DNA from: Casimicrobiaceae bacterium
Lineage (GTDB): Bacteria > Pseudomonadota > Gammaproteobacteria > Burkholderiales > Casimicrobiaceae
Assembly: GCA_955652025.1 (NCBI GenBank)
Contig: CATPAO010000206.1
Coordinates: 1-11,860, forward strand
Reading direction: 5' to 3'
Length of the DNA stretch: 11,860 bases
Below, in pieces: positions 1 through 8,748 of the stretch. A program made the translations under genes and the position numbers. Under the pieces are notes generated by a model. That model made no database searches. It saw nothing but the letters and a program-made list of their open reading frames with translations, and was not told the DNA's origin. How positions within the stretch are numbered: the first letter of the stretch is position 1; each line of letters starts with the position of its first letter.

Positions 1-127
1 AAGGCGCCGATCGTCCGGCAGGCCGTTTGATCGCCGGGAGTGGGGGTTCGGGAATTCGCGGATAAGTCGAAGGCGATGGCGGCGCGGAGTATCATCCGCG
101 CCGTCGTCGTCTGAAGGCGCCGAAAAC
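1..127. other. Upstream non-coding stretch before ybeZ
   Basis: No gene could be assigned here. One + frame ends at a TGA at 28-30 after nine codons and another at a TAA at 63-65. Either could be the tail of an upstream gene; miaB is the usual neighbour of ybeZ in this group, but neither tail resembles a MiaB C-terminus that I recognise. The ybeZ frame stays open back to the window edge, but the residues it would encode are Arg/Ser-rich and unlike PhoH proteins, so they are treated as untranslated. The stretch holds the inverted repeat at 80-103 and a GAAGG Shine-Dalgarno-like sequence at 113-117. Confidence 0.5.
80..103 (+). promoter_or_regulatory. Perfect 9-bp inverted repeat enclosing a -10-like hexamer
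   Basis: The arms CGGCGCGGA (80-88) and TCCGCGCCG (95-103) are exact reverse complements separated by six bases. The hexamer TATCAT (90-95) spans the loop and matches the sigma-70 -10 consensus at five of six positions. No good -35 hexamer lies 16-18 bases upstream; the best is TCGAAG at 67-72, three of six. The structure ends 24 nt before the ybeZ start. It could be an operator over a promoter or a transcript hairpin. A standard intrinsic terminator is unlikely because no T-run follows. Confidence 0.35.
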
Positions 128-1134
<1,007 letters not shown>

Positions 1135-1138
<4 letters not shown>

Positions 1139-1593
1139 CCGGTCGCGCGCGCGCTTCGTTTCCCTCGTTCGCGTTCGCCGTCCAGTTCGACACCGCAACC
1201 GAAGAGCTGCCGCGCCGTGCGACGCTCAGGCGTTGGGCCGCCGCGGCGGTCGAGCGTAACCTCGCGGTGACGCTTCGGTTCGTCGGCGCACGCGAGGGGC
1301 GCCGGTTGAACGCGCGCTACCGCGGCCGGGACCACGCGACGAACGTGCTGACCTTCGTGTACGATGACGTCGTCCCGCCCGGCGGCGACATCGTGCTGTG
1401 CGTGCCGGTACTGAAGCGGGAGGCGCGGGCTTTGGGGAAGTCGCTCCGCGCGCACTGCGCGCACCTCGTCATCCACGGCATGCTGCACCTGCAAGGCTAC
1501 GACCACGAGCGCGCCGCCGACGCGGCGCGGATGGAAGCGCGCGAAACCGCCTTGCTCGCGGCGCTCTCCTATCGCGATCCCTACGCGGCCTGA
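1135..1593 (+). CDS. ybeY: Endoribonuclease YbeY, 16S rRNA maturation factor
   Basis: Small cytoplasmic metal-dependent RNase of the UPF0054 family, 152 residues. In the characterised homologues it takes part in maturation of the 16S rRNA 3' end and in removal of defective 70S ribosomes. The metal-binding signature HGMLHLQGYDH is intact at 114-124, giving the three zinc-ligand histidines H114, H118 and H124. The upstream family block LNARYRGRDHATNVLTF is at 58-74, followed by GGDI at 83-86. The ATG overlaps the ybeZ stop by 4 nt and has no strong Shine-Dalgarno sequence of its own, so translation probably relies on coupling. corC starts 9 nt after its stop. The ybeZ-ybeY-corC-lnt order is a widely conserved gene group. 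Confidence 0.96.
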
Positions 1594-1602
1594 CGGTCAC
1601 CC

Positions 1603-2469
1603 ATGATGGAAGACGCCGGCGCCAAACGCGACGAGAAGCCGACGCTGCTCGAGCGGCTCTCCGCGCTCCTGACGCGCGAGCCCGAGGACCGCGAGGAGTT
1701 GCTCGCGCTCTTGCGAAGCGCGTTCGAGCGCCGGCTGCTCGACGCCGACGCGCTGTCGATGATCGAGGGCGTGCTGTCGGTGTCCGAAACGACGGTGCGT
1801 GACATCATGATTCCGCGCGCGCAGATGGATTGCGTCTCGATCGACGACGAACCGCCCGATTTCCTGCCGCTGATCCTCGAGACCAAGCATTCGCGCTTTC
1901 CGGTGATCGGCGAAAGCAAGGACGAAGTGATCGGCATCTTGCTCGCCAAGGAGCTCCTCAACTATTACGCGCGGCCCGAAGGCTTCGTGCTTCGCGACAC
2001 GCTGCGCCCGGCGGTGTTCGTTCCCGAGTCGAAGCGATTGAACGTGCTGCTGCGCGAGTTCCGCGCCAATCGCAATCACATCGCGATCGTGGTCGACGAA
2101 TACGGCGGCGTTTCGGGCCTCGTCACGATCGAGGACGTACTGGAGCAGATCGTCGGCGACATCGAGGACGAGTACGATTTCGACGAGTCGATCGACAACG
2201 TCATTCCCGAGGCGAACGGCCGTTTCCGCGTCAAGGCGCAGACGGAGATCGCCGATTTCAACGCGCATTTCGGCACGTCGTTCGAGGACCCCGAGCTCGC
2301 CACGGTCGGCGGTCTCGTGCTGAAGGCGTTCGGGCGGCTGCCGAAACGCGGCGAGTCGGCGACGCTCGGGGGCCTGCGCTTCCGCGTGCTGCGCGCCGAC
2401 AGCCGCCGACTGCATACATTGCAGGTCGAGCGCATCGCGCAGCCGTCGCCGCGCGACGACGCGGCATAG
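1603..2469 (+). CDS. corC: CorC/YbeX family CBS-domain protein
   Basis: Soluble 288-residue protein with two CBS domains (roughly 66-125 and 130-190) and a C-terminal CorC_HlyC transporter-associated domain (about 200-278). Family hallmarks visible are VRDIMIPRAQM at 65-75, the segment FPVIGES at 99-105, and IAIVVDEYGGVSGLVTIEDV at 160-179, followed by EQIVGDIEDEYD. There is no N-terminal DUF21 membrane domain, so this is the short cytoplasmic YbeX/CorC type and not a membrane-bound CNNM-like protein. Homologues have been linked to magnesium/cobalt efflux through CorA and, more recently, to ribosome metabolism; the molecular activity remains uncertain. Two adjacent ATG codons (1603 and 1606) could start it, neither with a clear ribosome-binding site. 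It ends 13 nt before lnt. Confidence 0.94.
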   Translation: MMEDAGAKRDEKPTLLERLSALLTREPEDREELLALLRSAFERRLLDADALSMIEGVLSVSETTVRDIMIPRAQMDCVSIDDEPPDFLPLILETKHSRFPVIGESKDEVIGILLAKELLNYYARPEGFVLRDTLRPAVFVPESKRLNVLLREFRANRNHIAIVVDEYGGVSGLVTIEDVLEQIVGDIEDEYDFDESIDNVIPEANGRFRVKAQTEIADFNAHFGTSFEDPELATVGGLVLKAFGRLPKRGESATLGGLRFRVLRADSRRLHTLQVERIAQPSPRDDAA

Positions 2470-2482
2470 TCCGACGGTTGCG

Positions 2483-4006
2483 ATGACGCTGGCGCGCGGC
2501 GGTCCACTCGCCCTCGCTGCGCTGGCCGGCGCGGCCACGGTCTTCGGATTCGCGCCCTTTGGCGTGGCGCTGCTCCCGATCGTCACGCTGTCGATCCTGT
2601 TCGCGCAATGGCGGCGCGCCGCAACGCCAGGTGCCGCTGCCGGCGTCGGTTTCGCATTCGGACTCGGCATGTTCGGCGTCGGCATATCGTGGGTGTACGT
2701 CGCGCTCGAGACGTTCGGCGGCATGCCTGCGGCGATCGCCGTCGCGGGAACGGCCGGCTTCATTATTTATCTTTCATTGTGGATCGCGCTCGCCGGTTAC
2801 GTGGCCACGCGGTTCACGCCGCGGCAATCGCTGGCGCGACTCGCCGCGGCAGCGGCGACGTGGACGCTCGCGGAATGGGCGCGAAGCTTTGGCTACCCGG
2901 GCTTCCCGTGGCTGTCGGTCGGCTACGCGCAATTGCCGGGCAGTCTGCTCGCGGACTACGCGCCGATCGGCGGCGTTTTCGTCGTGTCGCTCGCAGTCGC
3001 GCTGATTGCGGCGATGGTCGCGCTCGTCTACGACGCGCTCGTGATGCGCGCCTGGCGGTCGATCGGCGCGGCGGTCGCGCTGGCGCTCGCGCTTTTCGCC
3101 GGTGGCGGAGCGCTGGCGCGCATCGAATGGACATCACCGCAAGGTGCGCCGCTCACGGTGTCGCTCGTTCAAGGCAACGTCGAACAGGCACAAAAATTCG
3201 ACCGGGACTACCGCGCGCGCACGTTCGATCTCTATGCGCGGCTGGTCGAGCATAGCCACGGCCGGCTGATCGTGCTGCCCGAAAGCGCGTTCCCGATGTT
3301 CTCGGACGAGGTTCCGGACCCGGTGCTGCTCAACCTGATCCGCACCGCCGGCGCGCGCAGCGGCGACCTGCTGCTCGGATTGTTCACCGCCGAAGCGCCG
3401 CTGCCGGGCAACGACAACGTGCGCTACTACAACACCGTGCTCTCGCTTGGCGAATCCGACCTGCAACTCTATCGAAAGCGCCATCTCGTCCCGTTCGGCG
3501 AATCGATTCCGGGCAAGGCGGTATTCGGCTGGTTCATCCGGAGCGTGCTCGCGATTCCGCTGGCCGACCAGACGCCGGGACCCGCGATGCAGCCGCCGTT
3601 CGAGGTCGCGGGCACGCGCGTCGCCGTCAACATTTGCTACGAGGACGCATTCGGCGCCGAGCTGATCGACGCCGCGAGGAGCGCTGCGATCCTCATCAAC
3701 GTCACCAACGACGCGTGGTACGGCCACTCGATCGCCGCCTGGCAGCACAATCAGATCGCGACGATGCGCGCGCTCGAGCTCGGCCGTCCGATGCTTCGCG
3801 CGACCAACACCGGCATCACGTCGTCGATCGGTCACGACGGCCGCGTTCTGGCGCAGCTGCCTTGGTTTACGCGCGGTGTGCTCGAAGTGACGGTCGAAGG
3901 TCGCGGCGGCGCGACCCCCTACCAATCGCTCGGCGACGCGTTGGCGCTGGGGCTTGCGCTGGTGTTGTTGGTTTCGGCAATCCTATTCGCCCGGCGGCGC
4001 ATCTAA
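2483..4006 (+). CDS. lnt: Apolipoprotein N-acyltransferase Lnt
   Basis: Inner-membrane enzyme that transfers a third acyl chain from phospholipid to the N-terminal cysteine of diacylated lipoproteins, the last step of lipoprotein maturation in Gram-negative bacteria. Length is 507 residues, close to the E. coli protein. Hydrophobic segments lie at about 8-43, 52-74, 82-108, 160-186 and 193-212, followed by a periplasmic nitrilase-like domain (about 222-475) and a final membrane helix at 484-503. The catalytic triad is intact: E267 in LPESAF, K332 in YRKRHLVPFGE and C385 in NICYEDAFG, corresponding to E267, K335 and C387 of E. coli. FGYPGFPWLSVGYAQ at 136-150 is also typical. The gene closes the ybeZ-ybeY-corC-lnt cluster and is followed by a GC-rich hairpin. 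Confidence 0.97.
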   Translation: MTLARGGPLALAALAGAATVFGFAPFGVALLPIVTLSILFAQWRRAATPGAAAGVGFAFGLGMFGVGISWVYVALETFGGMPAAIAVAGTAGFIIYLSLWIALAGYVATRFTPRQSLARLAAAAATWTLAEWARSFGYPGFPWLSVGYAQLPGSLLADYAPIGGVFVVSLAVALIAAMVALVYDALVMRAWRSIGAAVALALALFAGGGALARIEWTSPQGAPLTVSLVQGNVEQAQKFDRDYRARTFDLYARLVEHSHGRLIVLPESAFPMFSDEVPDPVLLNLIRTAGARSGDLLLGLFTAEAPLPGNDNVRYYNTVLSLGESDLQLYRKRHLVPFGESIPGKAVFGWFIRSVLAIPLADQTPGPAMQPPFEVAGTRVAVNICYEDAFGAELIDAARSAAILINVTNDAWYGHSIAAWQHNQIATMRALELGRPMLRATNTGITSSIGHDGRVLAQLPWFTRGVLEVTVEGRGGATPYQSLGDALALGLALVLLVSAILFARRRI

Positions 4007-4012
4007 CACCCG

Positions 4013-4043
4013 GCGCGTGCGGCTGTCGCCGCGGCGAACGCGC
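4013..4043 (+). terminator. GC-rich bulged hairpin after lnt
   Basis: Seven bases after the lnt stop, GCGCGT (4013-4018) pairs with ACGCGC (4038-4043). Inside it, GCGGC (4019-4023) pairs with GCCGC (4028-4032) around the four-base loop TGTC, leaving a five-base bulge (4033-4037) on the 3' side. This gives eleven base pairs, nearly all G-C. No run of T follows, so it does not meet the usual intrinsic-terminator definition. It could protect the lnt message 3' end or help termination. The 95-nt gap it sits in separates the housekeeping cluster from the ABC/M1 module. No convincing promoter was recognised in the rest of that gap. Confidence 0.3.
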
Positions 4044-4091
4044 GACGCCGTAGTAGTCTCCCGCACTATCGTAGATCGTCGCCCTCTATAT

Positions 4092-4095
4092 GGAG
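4092..4095 (+). promoter_or_regulatory. Shine-Dalgarno sequence fixing the ATPase start
   Basis: GGAG lies six bases before the ATG at 4102. The alternative in-frame ATG at 4090 would have no Shine-Dalgarno sequence upstream and would add only MEPC, which is not part of the ABC fold. The start at 4102 is therefore preferred. Confidence 0.6.
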
Positions 4096-4101
4096 CCTTG
4101 C

Positions 4102-5112
4102 ATGCCGCTCGAACTCGCGATCGCCGGATTGTCCAAAACCTACCCGAACGGCGTGCAAGCATTGCGCAACGTCACGTTGACAATCCCGACCGGCATGTAC
4201 GGACTGCTGGGACCGAATGGCGCCGGCAAGTCGACGCTGATGCGCACGCTGGCGACGTTGCAGGAGGCCGACGCGGGCAGCGCTCGATTGGTTACGACCC
4301 CCACGCTCGCGGCTGATACCGCTTTGCTGCCCGCAAAGAGGGAGCAATTCGCGCCTTCGGACGGCCCGGCGGCGCGAATCACGACTCCCACCACCCCCAC
4401 GATCGACGTGCTCGTCGACAAGGAAGCTGTGCGCGCGCGCCTCGGCTATTTGCCGCAGGACTTCGGTGTCTATCCGAAAGTCTCGGCGCAGGATCTCCTC
4501 GACCATCTCGCGCGGCTCAAGGGGATCGCCCGGGCAGAGCGCCGTGACGTCGTGCAAACGCTGCTGAAGCAGGTCAACCTTTTCGATGTGCGCAAAAAAG
4601 CACTCGGTGGTTTTTCCGGCGGCATGCGGCAACGTTTCGGCATCGCGCAGGCGTTGCTCGGCAATCCGGAGCTCGTGATCGTCGATGAGCCGACCGCCGG
4701 CCTGGATCCCGAGGAGCGCGTCCGCTTTCACAACCTGCTGGCCGAGATCGGCGAGAACGTGATCGTCATTCTGTCCACGCACATCGTGTCCGACGTGTCG
4801 GACTTGTGCGCGAACATGGCGATCATCGACCGTGGCGAAGTACTGCTGACCGGCGCGCCGCAAACGCTCACCGACACGCTGGCGGGCCGCGTGTGGCAGA
4901 AAGCGGTTCCGCGCGAGGAGCTCGAGGCCGCCAAGACGGCGTTCCCGGTCATCGCAACGCGATTGGCGGCGGGGCGCACGCTCGTGACGGCGGTCGCCGA
5001 CGAGGCGCCGGGGCCGGGATTCGCGCCGATCGAGCCGACGCTCGAAGACGTCTACTTCGCCGCGATCACCCGCCGCCTGCGCAAACGCGCACCGCAACCG
5101 ATCGCGGCGTGA
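4102..5112 (+). CDS. ABC transporter ATP-binding protein with internal insert
   Basis: Cytoplasmic nucleotide-binding subunit, 336 residues from the ATG at 4102. It presumably powers the membrane protein encoded 8 nt downstream. Counting from that start, Walker A GPNGAGKST is at 37-45, the Q-loop glutamine is Q119 in YLPQDFG, the signature reads FSGGM at 171-175 (not LSGGQ; a common variant in ABC-2-type exporters), Walker B LVIVDEP is at 191-197 with catalytic E196, and the switch histidine is H227. The C-terminal tail with PTLEDVYF near 312-319 is typical of this exporter ATPase group. The oddity is residues 64-100: a Thr/Pro/Ala-rich stretch where related ATPases have a two- or three-residue turn before IDVL. 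It keeps the frame and sits outside the catalytic motifs, so activity may be retained. Substrate unknown. Confidence 0.92.
   Translation: MPLELAIAGLSKTYPNGVQALRNVTLTIPTGMYGLLGPNGAGKSTLMRTLATLQEADAGSARLVTTPTLAADTALLPAKREQFAPSDGPAARITTPTTPTIDVLVDKEAVRARLGYLPQDFGVYPKVSAQDLLDHLARLKGIARAERRDVVQTLLKQVNLFDVRKKALGGFSGGMRQRFGIAQALLGNPELVIVDEPTAGLDPEERVRFHNLLAEIGENVIVILSTHIVSDVSDLCANMAIIDRGEVLLTGAPQTLTDTLAGRVWQKAVPREELEAAKTAFPVIATRLAAGRTLVTAVADEAPGPGFAPIEPTLEDVYFAAITRRLRKRAPQPIAA
4297..4401. repeat. Candidate palindromic repeat inserted in frame in the ATPase gene
   Basis: ACCCCCACG occurs at 4297-4305 and again at 4393-4401, exactly 96 bp (32 codons) apart. Between the copies are two hairpins. CTTTGC (4322-4327) pairs with GCAAAG (4333-4338) over a five-base loop. 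ATTCGCGCC (4347-4355) pairs perfectly with GGCGCGAAT (4371-4379), and that stem is extended beyond an internal loop by GGGAG (4340-4344) with CTCCC (4385-4389). A second offset repeat, ACGAC-C/T-CCCAC, is at 4294-4304 and 4381-4391. The stretch encodes the anomalous residues 64-100 of the ATPase. The layout resembles REP- or MITE-like extragenic palindromes, but here it is read through as protein. Element identity is inferred; no other copy is present in this window. Confidence 0.5.
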
Positions 5113-5115
5113 GGA
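5111..5115 (+). promoter_or_regulatory. Shine-Dalgarno sequence for the permease/M1 gene
   Basis: GAGGA, overlapping the ATPase stop codon, lies five bases before the ATG at 5121. It fixes the start of the fusion gene and implies translational coupling with the ATPase. The same frame is open further upstream to 4806, but that part is the out-of-frame shadow of the ATPase and does not resemble a membrane protein. Confidence 0.7.
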
Positions 5116-5120
5116 ACGCG

Positions 5121-8100
5121 ATGCGTACGTTCCTGACGATTGCCTGGTTCGAGGCGCGCTCTCGGCTGAAGCGTCTGTCGACGTGGGTTTATTTCGCCGT
5201 ATTTTTGGCGCTGTCGATGCTGTGGAGCGCCGCAGCGGGCGGCGTGTTCGCCGACGCAAATATCATTTTTGGCAGTGGCAAGGTCTGGATCAATTCGCCG
5301 TATGCGATCGCGCAGACGGTCGCCGTGCTCGGCATGATCGGCGTGACCGTCGCCGCGGCGCTGTCGGGCCGCGCAGTGCAGCAGGACGTCGAATACCGGA
5401 CCGAGCATTTCTTCTTCACCGCGCCGATCCGGAAATGGCAATACTTGGGCGGCCGTTACGCCGGCGCGGTGATCGTCCTGATGCTGATCTTTACCAGCAT
5501 CGCCATCGGCGGCTTCGTCGGTACGCTCGTTCCCGGCATCGATCCCGACCGGCTCGGACCGCCGCGCTTCGCCGCCTACGCGGTGCCGTACCTGACGGTG
5601 CTCCTGCCGAACCTGCTCTGGCTCTCCGGGCTGTTCTTCTGCGCCGCGGCACTGACGCGGCGGATGCTGCCCGTCTACGTCGGCGGCGTGCTGTGCATCG
5701 TTGGCTATCTCGTCGGAACCGGGTTGTTGCGCGACATCGAATACAAGACGCTCGCCGCGATGCTGGACCCGTTCGGCATCCTCGCGATGTCGCGCCTCAC
5801 CGAATACTGGCCGATCGCCGAGCGCAATGCGCGGCTCTTGCCGTTCGACGGGCTGCTGCTGTGGAACCGCTTGCTGTGGCTCGGCGTGGGCGCCGCGTTC
5901 CTGGCGTTCTGTTTTTTCCGTTTTCGTTTCGCCTACGTCGCGGACAGCGGCCGGCGCAAGCGCATCGTCGACGTCGAATTGCCCGCGACGCCCACGCTGC
6001 GTCCGCGCAGGGTCGCCGTCGCGCCAGCCCATGGACTCGCGTTGCTGCCGCGCCTGGCATGGCTTTATTTCAAGGAGACGGTCAAGAACGTCTATTTCGG
6101 CGTCATCGTGCTTGCCGGAATTCTCTTTCTCGCCGCCACCAGCACGACGCTCGGCAGCGTGTTCGGCACGACGACCTGGCCGGTCACCTATCAGATGCTG
6201 GAGCTCGTCTCCGGGACATTCTCGATCTTCATGCTCGTGATCATCACGTTCTATGCCGGAGAGCTCGTCTGGCGCGAGCGCGACAATCGCTTCGACCAGA
6301 TCCACGACGCGCTGCCGATTCCGACGTGGCTGCCGCTCACTGCCAAGCTCGCTGCACTGATGCTCATTCCTTTGCTGCTGCAGGCGGTACTGCTGGTCTG
6401 CGGCGTGGCGATCCAGACCTTCAAGGGCTACACGCATTACGAGCTCGGTCTGTACGTGCGCGACCTGTTCGGCATCGATCTCGTCTACTACTGGCTCCTG
6501 TGTGTGCTCGCGATCACCATCCATTCGATAGTCAACCAAAAATACGCCGGTCATTTCGTGATGATCGTCTATTTCGTCGCGCTGCTGTTCGCCAACGCGC
6601 TGGGTTTCGAGCACAACCTCTACAAGTACGGGGCGGTCATTCCGTACACGTACTCCGACATGAATGGCTTCGGGCACTTCATGGCGCGGCTCCGCACATT
6701 CCAGGCCTATTACGCGGCGTGGGCGGTGCTGCTGGCGGTGCTCGCGTTCCTGTTCTGGACCCGGGGCACGACCACGGGCTGGCGCGAAAGGGTCGTGGTC
6801 CTGCGGAGTCGCTTCACTCCGAGGGTCGCGGCGACGACCGGCATTGCGGCACTGGCGGCGGTGGCGCTCGGCGGCTACATTTTCTACAACACCAACGTCC
6901 TCAATCGCTATCTGACCGCGCGCGATGGCCAGGCGCGGCAGGCCGATTATGAGAAGAAATACAAGGTGTTCGAGACGGTTCCGCAACCGAAGGTGACCGC
7001 GGTCAAGCTCACCATTGACCTCTACCCGCAAGAGCAGCGGGTGCGCATGCGCGGCACTTTCGCACTCGAGAACAAGAACGACCAACCGGTCGAATCGGTG
7101 CATCTGTTTTTCATGCAAGCGGAAAAGCTCGTATTCAACAAGCTCGAATTCGCGGCACCGGCGACGCTCGCGAAAGAGGATTTGCCGGTCGGATTGAAGA
7201 GCTACAAGCTCGCCGCACCACTCCCGCCGGGCGGGACGACCGTGCTCGATTTCGACCTCGAGGTGCCGACGCGCGGCTTCGAGAACAGCCGCTCGAACAC
7301 GCAGGTCGTCTACAACGGAACGTTCGTCAACGGCGGATTCGTGCTGCCGTTCGTCGGTTACAGCACGCGCGGCGAGCTCGCGACCGATCGCGACCGCAAG
7401 AAATTCGGATTGGCGCCGAAGGAGCGGATGCGCGACCGCGACGACCCGGCGGGACTGGCCTACAACTATATCGGCCACGATGCCGACTGGATCTCCTTCG
7501 AGGCGGAGGTCGTCACCGACGACGACCAAATTGCGATTGCGCCCGGCTACCTCGGAAAAGAGTGGAGCGAGAACGGCCGTCGCCACTTCGTCTATGCGAT
7601 GGACGCGCCAATCCTCGATTTCTTCGCGTTTCAGTCGGCGCGCTACGCGGTGAAAAAAGACCGCTGGAACGACGTCGCGATCGAAGTCTATTACCAGCCC
7701 GGTCACGAGTACAACCTCGACCGGATGATCGCGTCGGTGAAGGCGTCGCTCGACTACTACACGACGAACTTCGGGCCGTACCAGCACAAGCAATTCCGGA
7801 TTCTCGAGTTCCCGCGCTACGAGGTGTTCGCGCAGTCGTTTCCGAACACGATTCCCTATTCCGAGGCGATCGGCTTCATCGCCCGCGTGCGCGAAGGCGA
7901 CAAGGAAGACATCGACTATCCGTATTACGTCACTGCGCACGAGGCGGCGCATCAGTGGTGGGCGCACCAGGTGATCGGCGGCGATGTCCAGGGTTCGACG
8001 ATGCTGTCGGAAACGCTGGCGCAATATTCTGCGCTGATGGTGATGAAGAAAAAGTACGGGGAAGCGAAAATGCAGCGGTTTCTTTCCTACGAGCTCGACC

Positions 8101-8705
8101 GCTACCTGATCGGCCGCGCCACCGAGCAGAAGAAAGAGCTGCCGTTGGGCCGCGTCGAAAACCAGCCCTACGTCCACTATCGGAAGGGCAGTCTGGTCAT
8201 GTACGCGCTGGCCGACTATATCGGCGAGGACAACCTGAACCGCGCGATTCGCGCGTTCCGCGACGAGTGGGCGTACAAGGGACCGCCGTATCCGAACGCG
8301 ACGCAATTCCTGCAGTACGTGCGCGCCGTGACGCCGCCGCAGTACCAATACGTCATCGACGACATGTTCGAATCGATCACGCTCTACGACAATCGCGCGA
8401 CGGCGGCGAGCGCGAAGGCGCTCCCGGACGGCAAGTACGAGGTCACGATCAAAACGCTGGCGAAAAAACGCAAGGCGGATGCACTCGGCAAGGAAGACGA
8501 CGTGCCGATCAATGACTGGATCGACATCGGCGTGCTCGACGCCGACGGCGTGCCGCTTTACCTGGAGAAGAAGAAAATCGAGCGCGAGGAAAACGAATTC
8601 ATCGTCATCGTCGACAAGAAACCGGCGCGCGCCGGCATCGATCCGCTGAACAAGCTGATCGACCGGCGGCCGAAAGACAACACGGTAGCGGTGGAACTGC
8701 CCTGA
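5121..8705 (+). CDS. ABC-2-type permease fused to M1 family metallopeptidase
   Basis: Large membrane protein of 1194 residues. The N-terminal half has two ABC-2-like sets of helices: about 20-42, 61-83, 112-140, 155-179, 186-208, 252-275, then 328-349, 365-388, 411-435, 456-475, 479-500, 531-550. A thirteenth hydrophobic segment at 571-590 precedes the soluble part. Residues from about 624 form an M1-like N-terminal beta domain and then a gluzincin catalytic domain: HEAAH at 940-944, third zinc ligand probably E964 in LSETLAQY, and the likely catalytic tyrosine Y1020 in YRKG. The classic aminopeptidase GxMEN motif is not seen; the corresponding region reads [13 protein letters not shown] at 903-915. 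With an odd helix count and a cytoplasmic N-terminus the peptidase would face the periplasm (inference). Start chosen at 5121 from the Shine-Dalgarno at 5111-5115. It likely works with the upstream ATPase; substrate and physiological role are unknown. Confidence 0.92.
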   Translation: MRTFLTIAWFEARSRLKRLSTWVYFAVFLALSMLWSAAAGGVFADANIIFGSGKVWINSPYAIAQTVAVLGMIGVTVAAALSGRAVQQDVEYRTEHFFFTAPIRKWQYLGGRYAGAVIVLMLIFTSIAIGGFVGTLVPGIDPDRLGPPRFAAYAVPYLTVLLPNLLWLSGLFFCAAALTRRMLPVYVGGVLCIVGYLVGTGLLRDIEYKTLAAMLDPFGILAMSRLTEYWPIAERNARLLPFDGLLLWNRLLWLGVGAAFLAFCFFRFRFAYVADSGRRKRIVDVELPATPTLRPRRVAVAPAHGLALLPRLAWLYFKETVKNVYFGVIVLAGILFLAATSTTLGSVFGTTTWPVTYQMLELVSGTFSIFMLVIITFYAGELVWRERDNRFDQIHDALPIPTWLPLTAKLAALMLIPLLLQAVLLVCGVAIQTFKGYTHYELGLYVRDLFGIDLVYYWLLCVLAITIHSIVNQKYAGHFVMIVYFVALLFANALGFEHNLYKYGAVIPYTYSDMNGFGHFMARLRTFQAYYAAWAVLLAVLAFLFWTRGTTTGWRERVVVLRSRFTPRVAATTGIAALAAVALGGYIFYNTNVLNRYLTARDGQARQADYEKKYKVFETVPQPKVTAVKLTIDLYPQEQRVRMRGTFALENKNDQPVESVHLFFMQAEKLVFNKLEFAAPATLAKEDLPVGLKSYKLAAPLPPGGTTVLDFDLEVPTRGFENSRSNTQVVYNGTFVNGGFVLPFVGYSTRGELATDRDRKKFGLAPKERMRDRDDPAGLAYNYIGHDADWISFEAEVVTDDDQIAIAPGYLGKEWSENGRRHFVYAMDAPILDFFAFQSARYAVKKDRWNDVAIEVYYQPGHEYNLDRMIASVKASLDYYTTNFGPYQHKQFRILEFPRYEVFAQSFPNTIPYSEAIGFIARVREGDKEDIDYPYYVTAHEAAHQWWAHQVIGGDVQGSTMLSETLAQYSALMVMKKKYGEAKMQRFLSYELDRYLIGRATEQKKELPLGRVENQPYVHYRKGSLVMYALADYIGEDNLNRAIRAFRDEWAYKGPPYPNATQFLQYVRAVTPPQYQYVIDDMFESITLYDNRATAASAKALPDGKYEVTIKTLAKKRKADALGKEDDVPINDWIDIGVLDADGVPLYLEKKKIEREENEFIVIVDKKPARAGIDPLNKLIDRRPKDNTVAVELP

Positions 8706-8724
8706 ATCGCCGCGCGAACGCAGG

Positions 8725-8748
8725 CGGGATCGCAATATCCCGTAAAAT
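8725..8748 (+). promoter_or_regulatory. Candidate glyQ promoter -10 with adjacent inverted repeat
   Basis: TAAAAT at 8743-8748 matches the -10 consensus at five of six positions and lies 31 bases before the glyQ start, a sensible leader length. No recognisable -35 hexamer is found 16-18 bases upstream. Immediately before it CGGGAT (8725-8730) and ATCCCG (8737-8742) form a 6-bp inverted repeat with a six-base loop. The repeat could be an operator or the remains of a terminator for the upstream gene. The rest of the 74-nt gap shows nothing else. Confidence 0.4.

Noticed and set aside
2..127. In-frame N-terminal extension of YbeZ to the window edge
   Set aside because: The frame is open, but no start codon with a ribosome-binding site was found, the encoded residues do not resemble PhoH proteins, and the region contains the inverted repeat.
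1597..2763. A 388-codon - strand frame over corC and the start of lnt
   Set aside because: Codon-aligned antisense shadow of corC; the + strand protein has clear CBS and CorC_HlyC motifs.
4026..4037. The 12-bp palindrome TCGCCGCGGCGA as a protein-binding site
   Set aside because: It is part of the larger hairpin after lnt and is easily produced by chance in such GC-rich sequence; no second copy was noticed nearby.
4806..5120. Upstream extension of the permease/M1 frame to an earlier ATG
   Set aside because: It lies inside the ATPase gene out of frame, encodes Arg-rich low-complexity sequence, and a good Shine-Dalgarno sequence sits right before the ATG at 5121.
4066..5259. A 397-codon - strand frame over the ATPase gene
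   Set aside because: Arg-rich composition and no motif; the sense strand carries every ABC motif.
5052..8735. A 1227-codon open frame on the - strand, antisense to the permease/M1 gene
   Set aside because: It is in the codon-aligned antisense register, where stops arise only from sense codons TTA, CTA and TCA, which are rare in this high-GC gene. Its product is rich in Arg, His, Asp, Glu and Val with no recognisable fold, as expected of a shadow.
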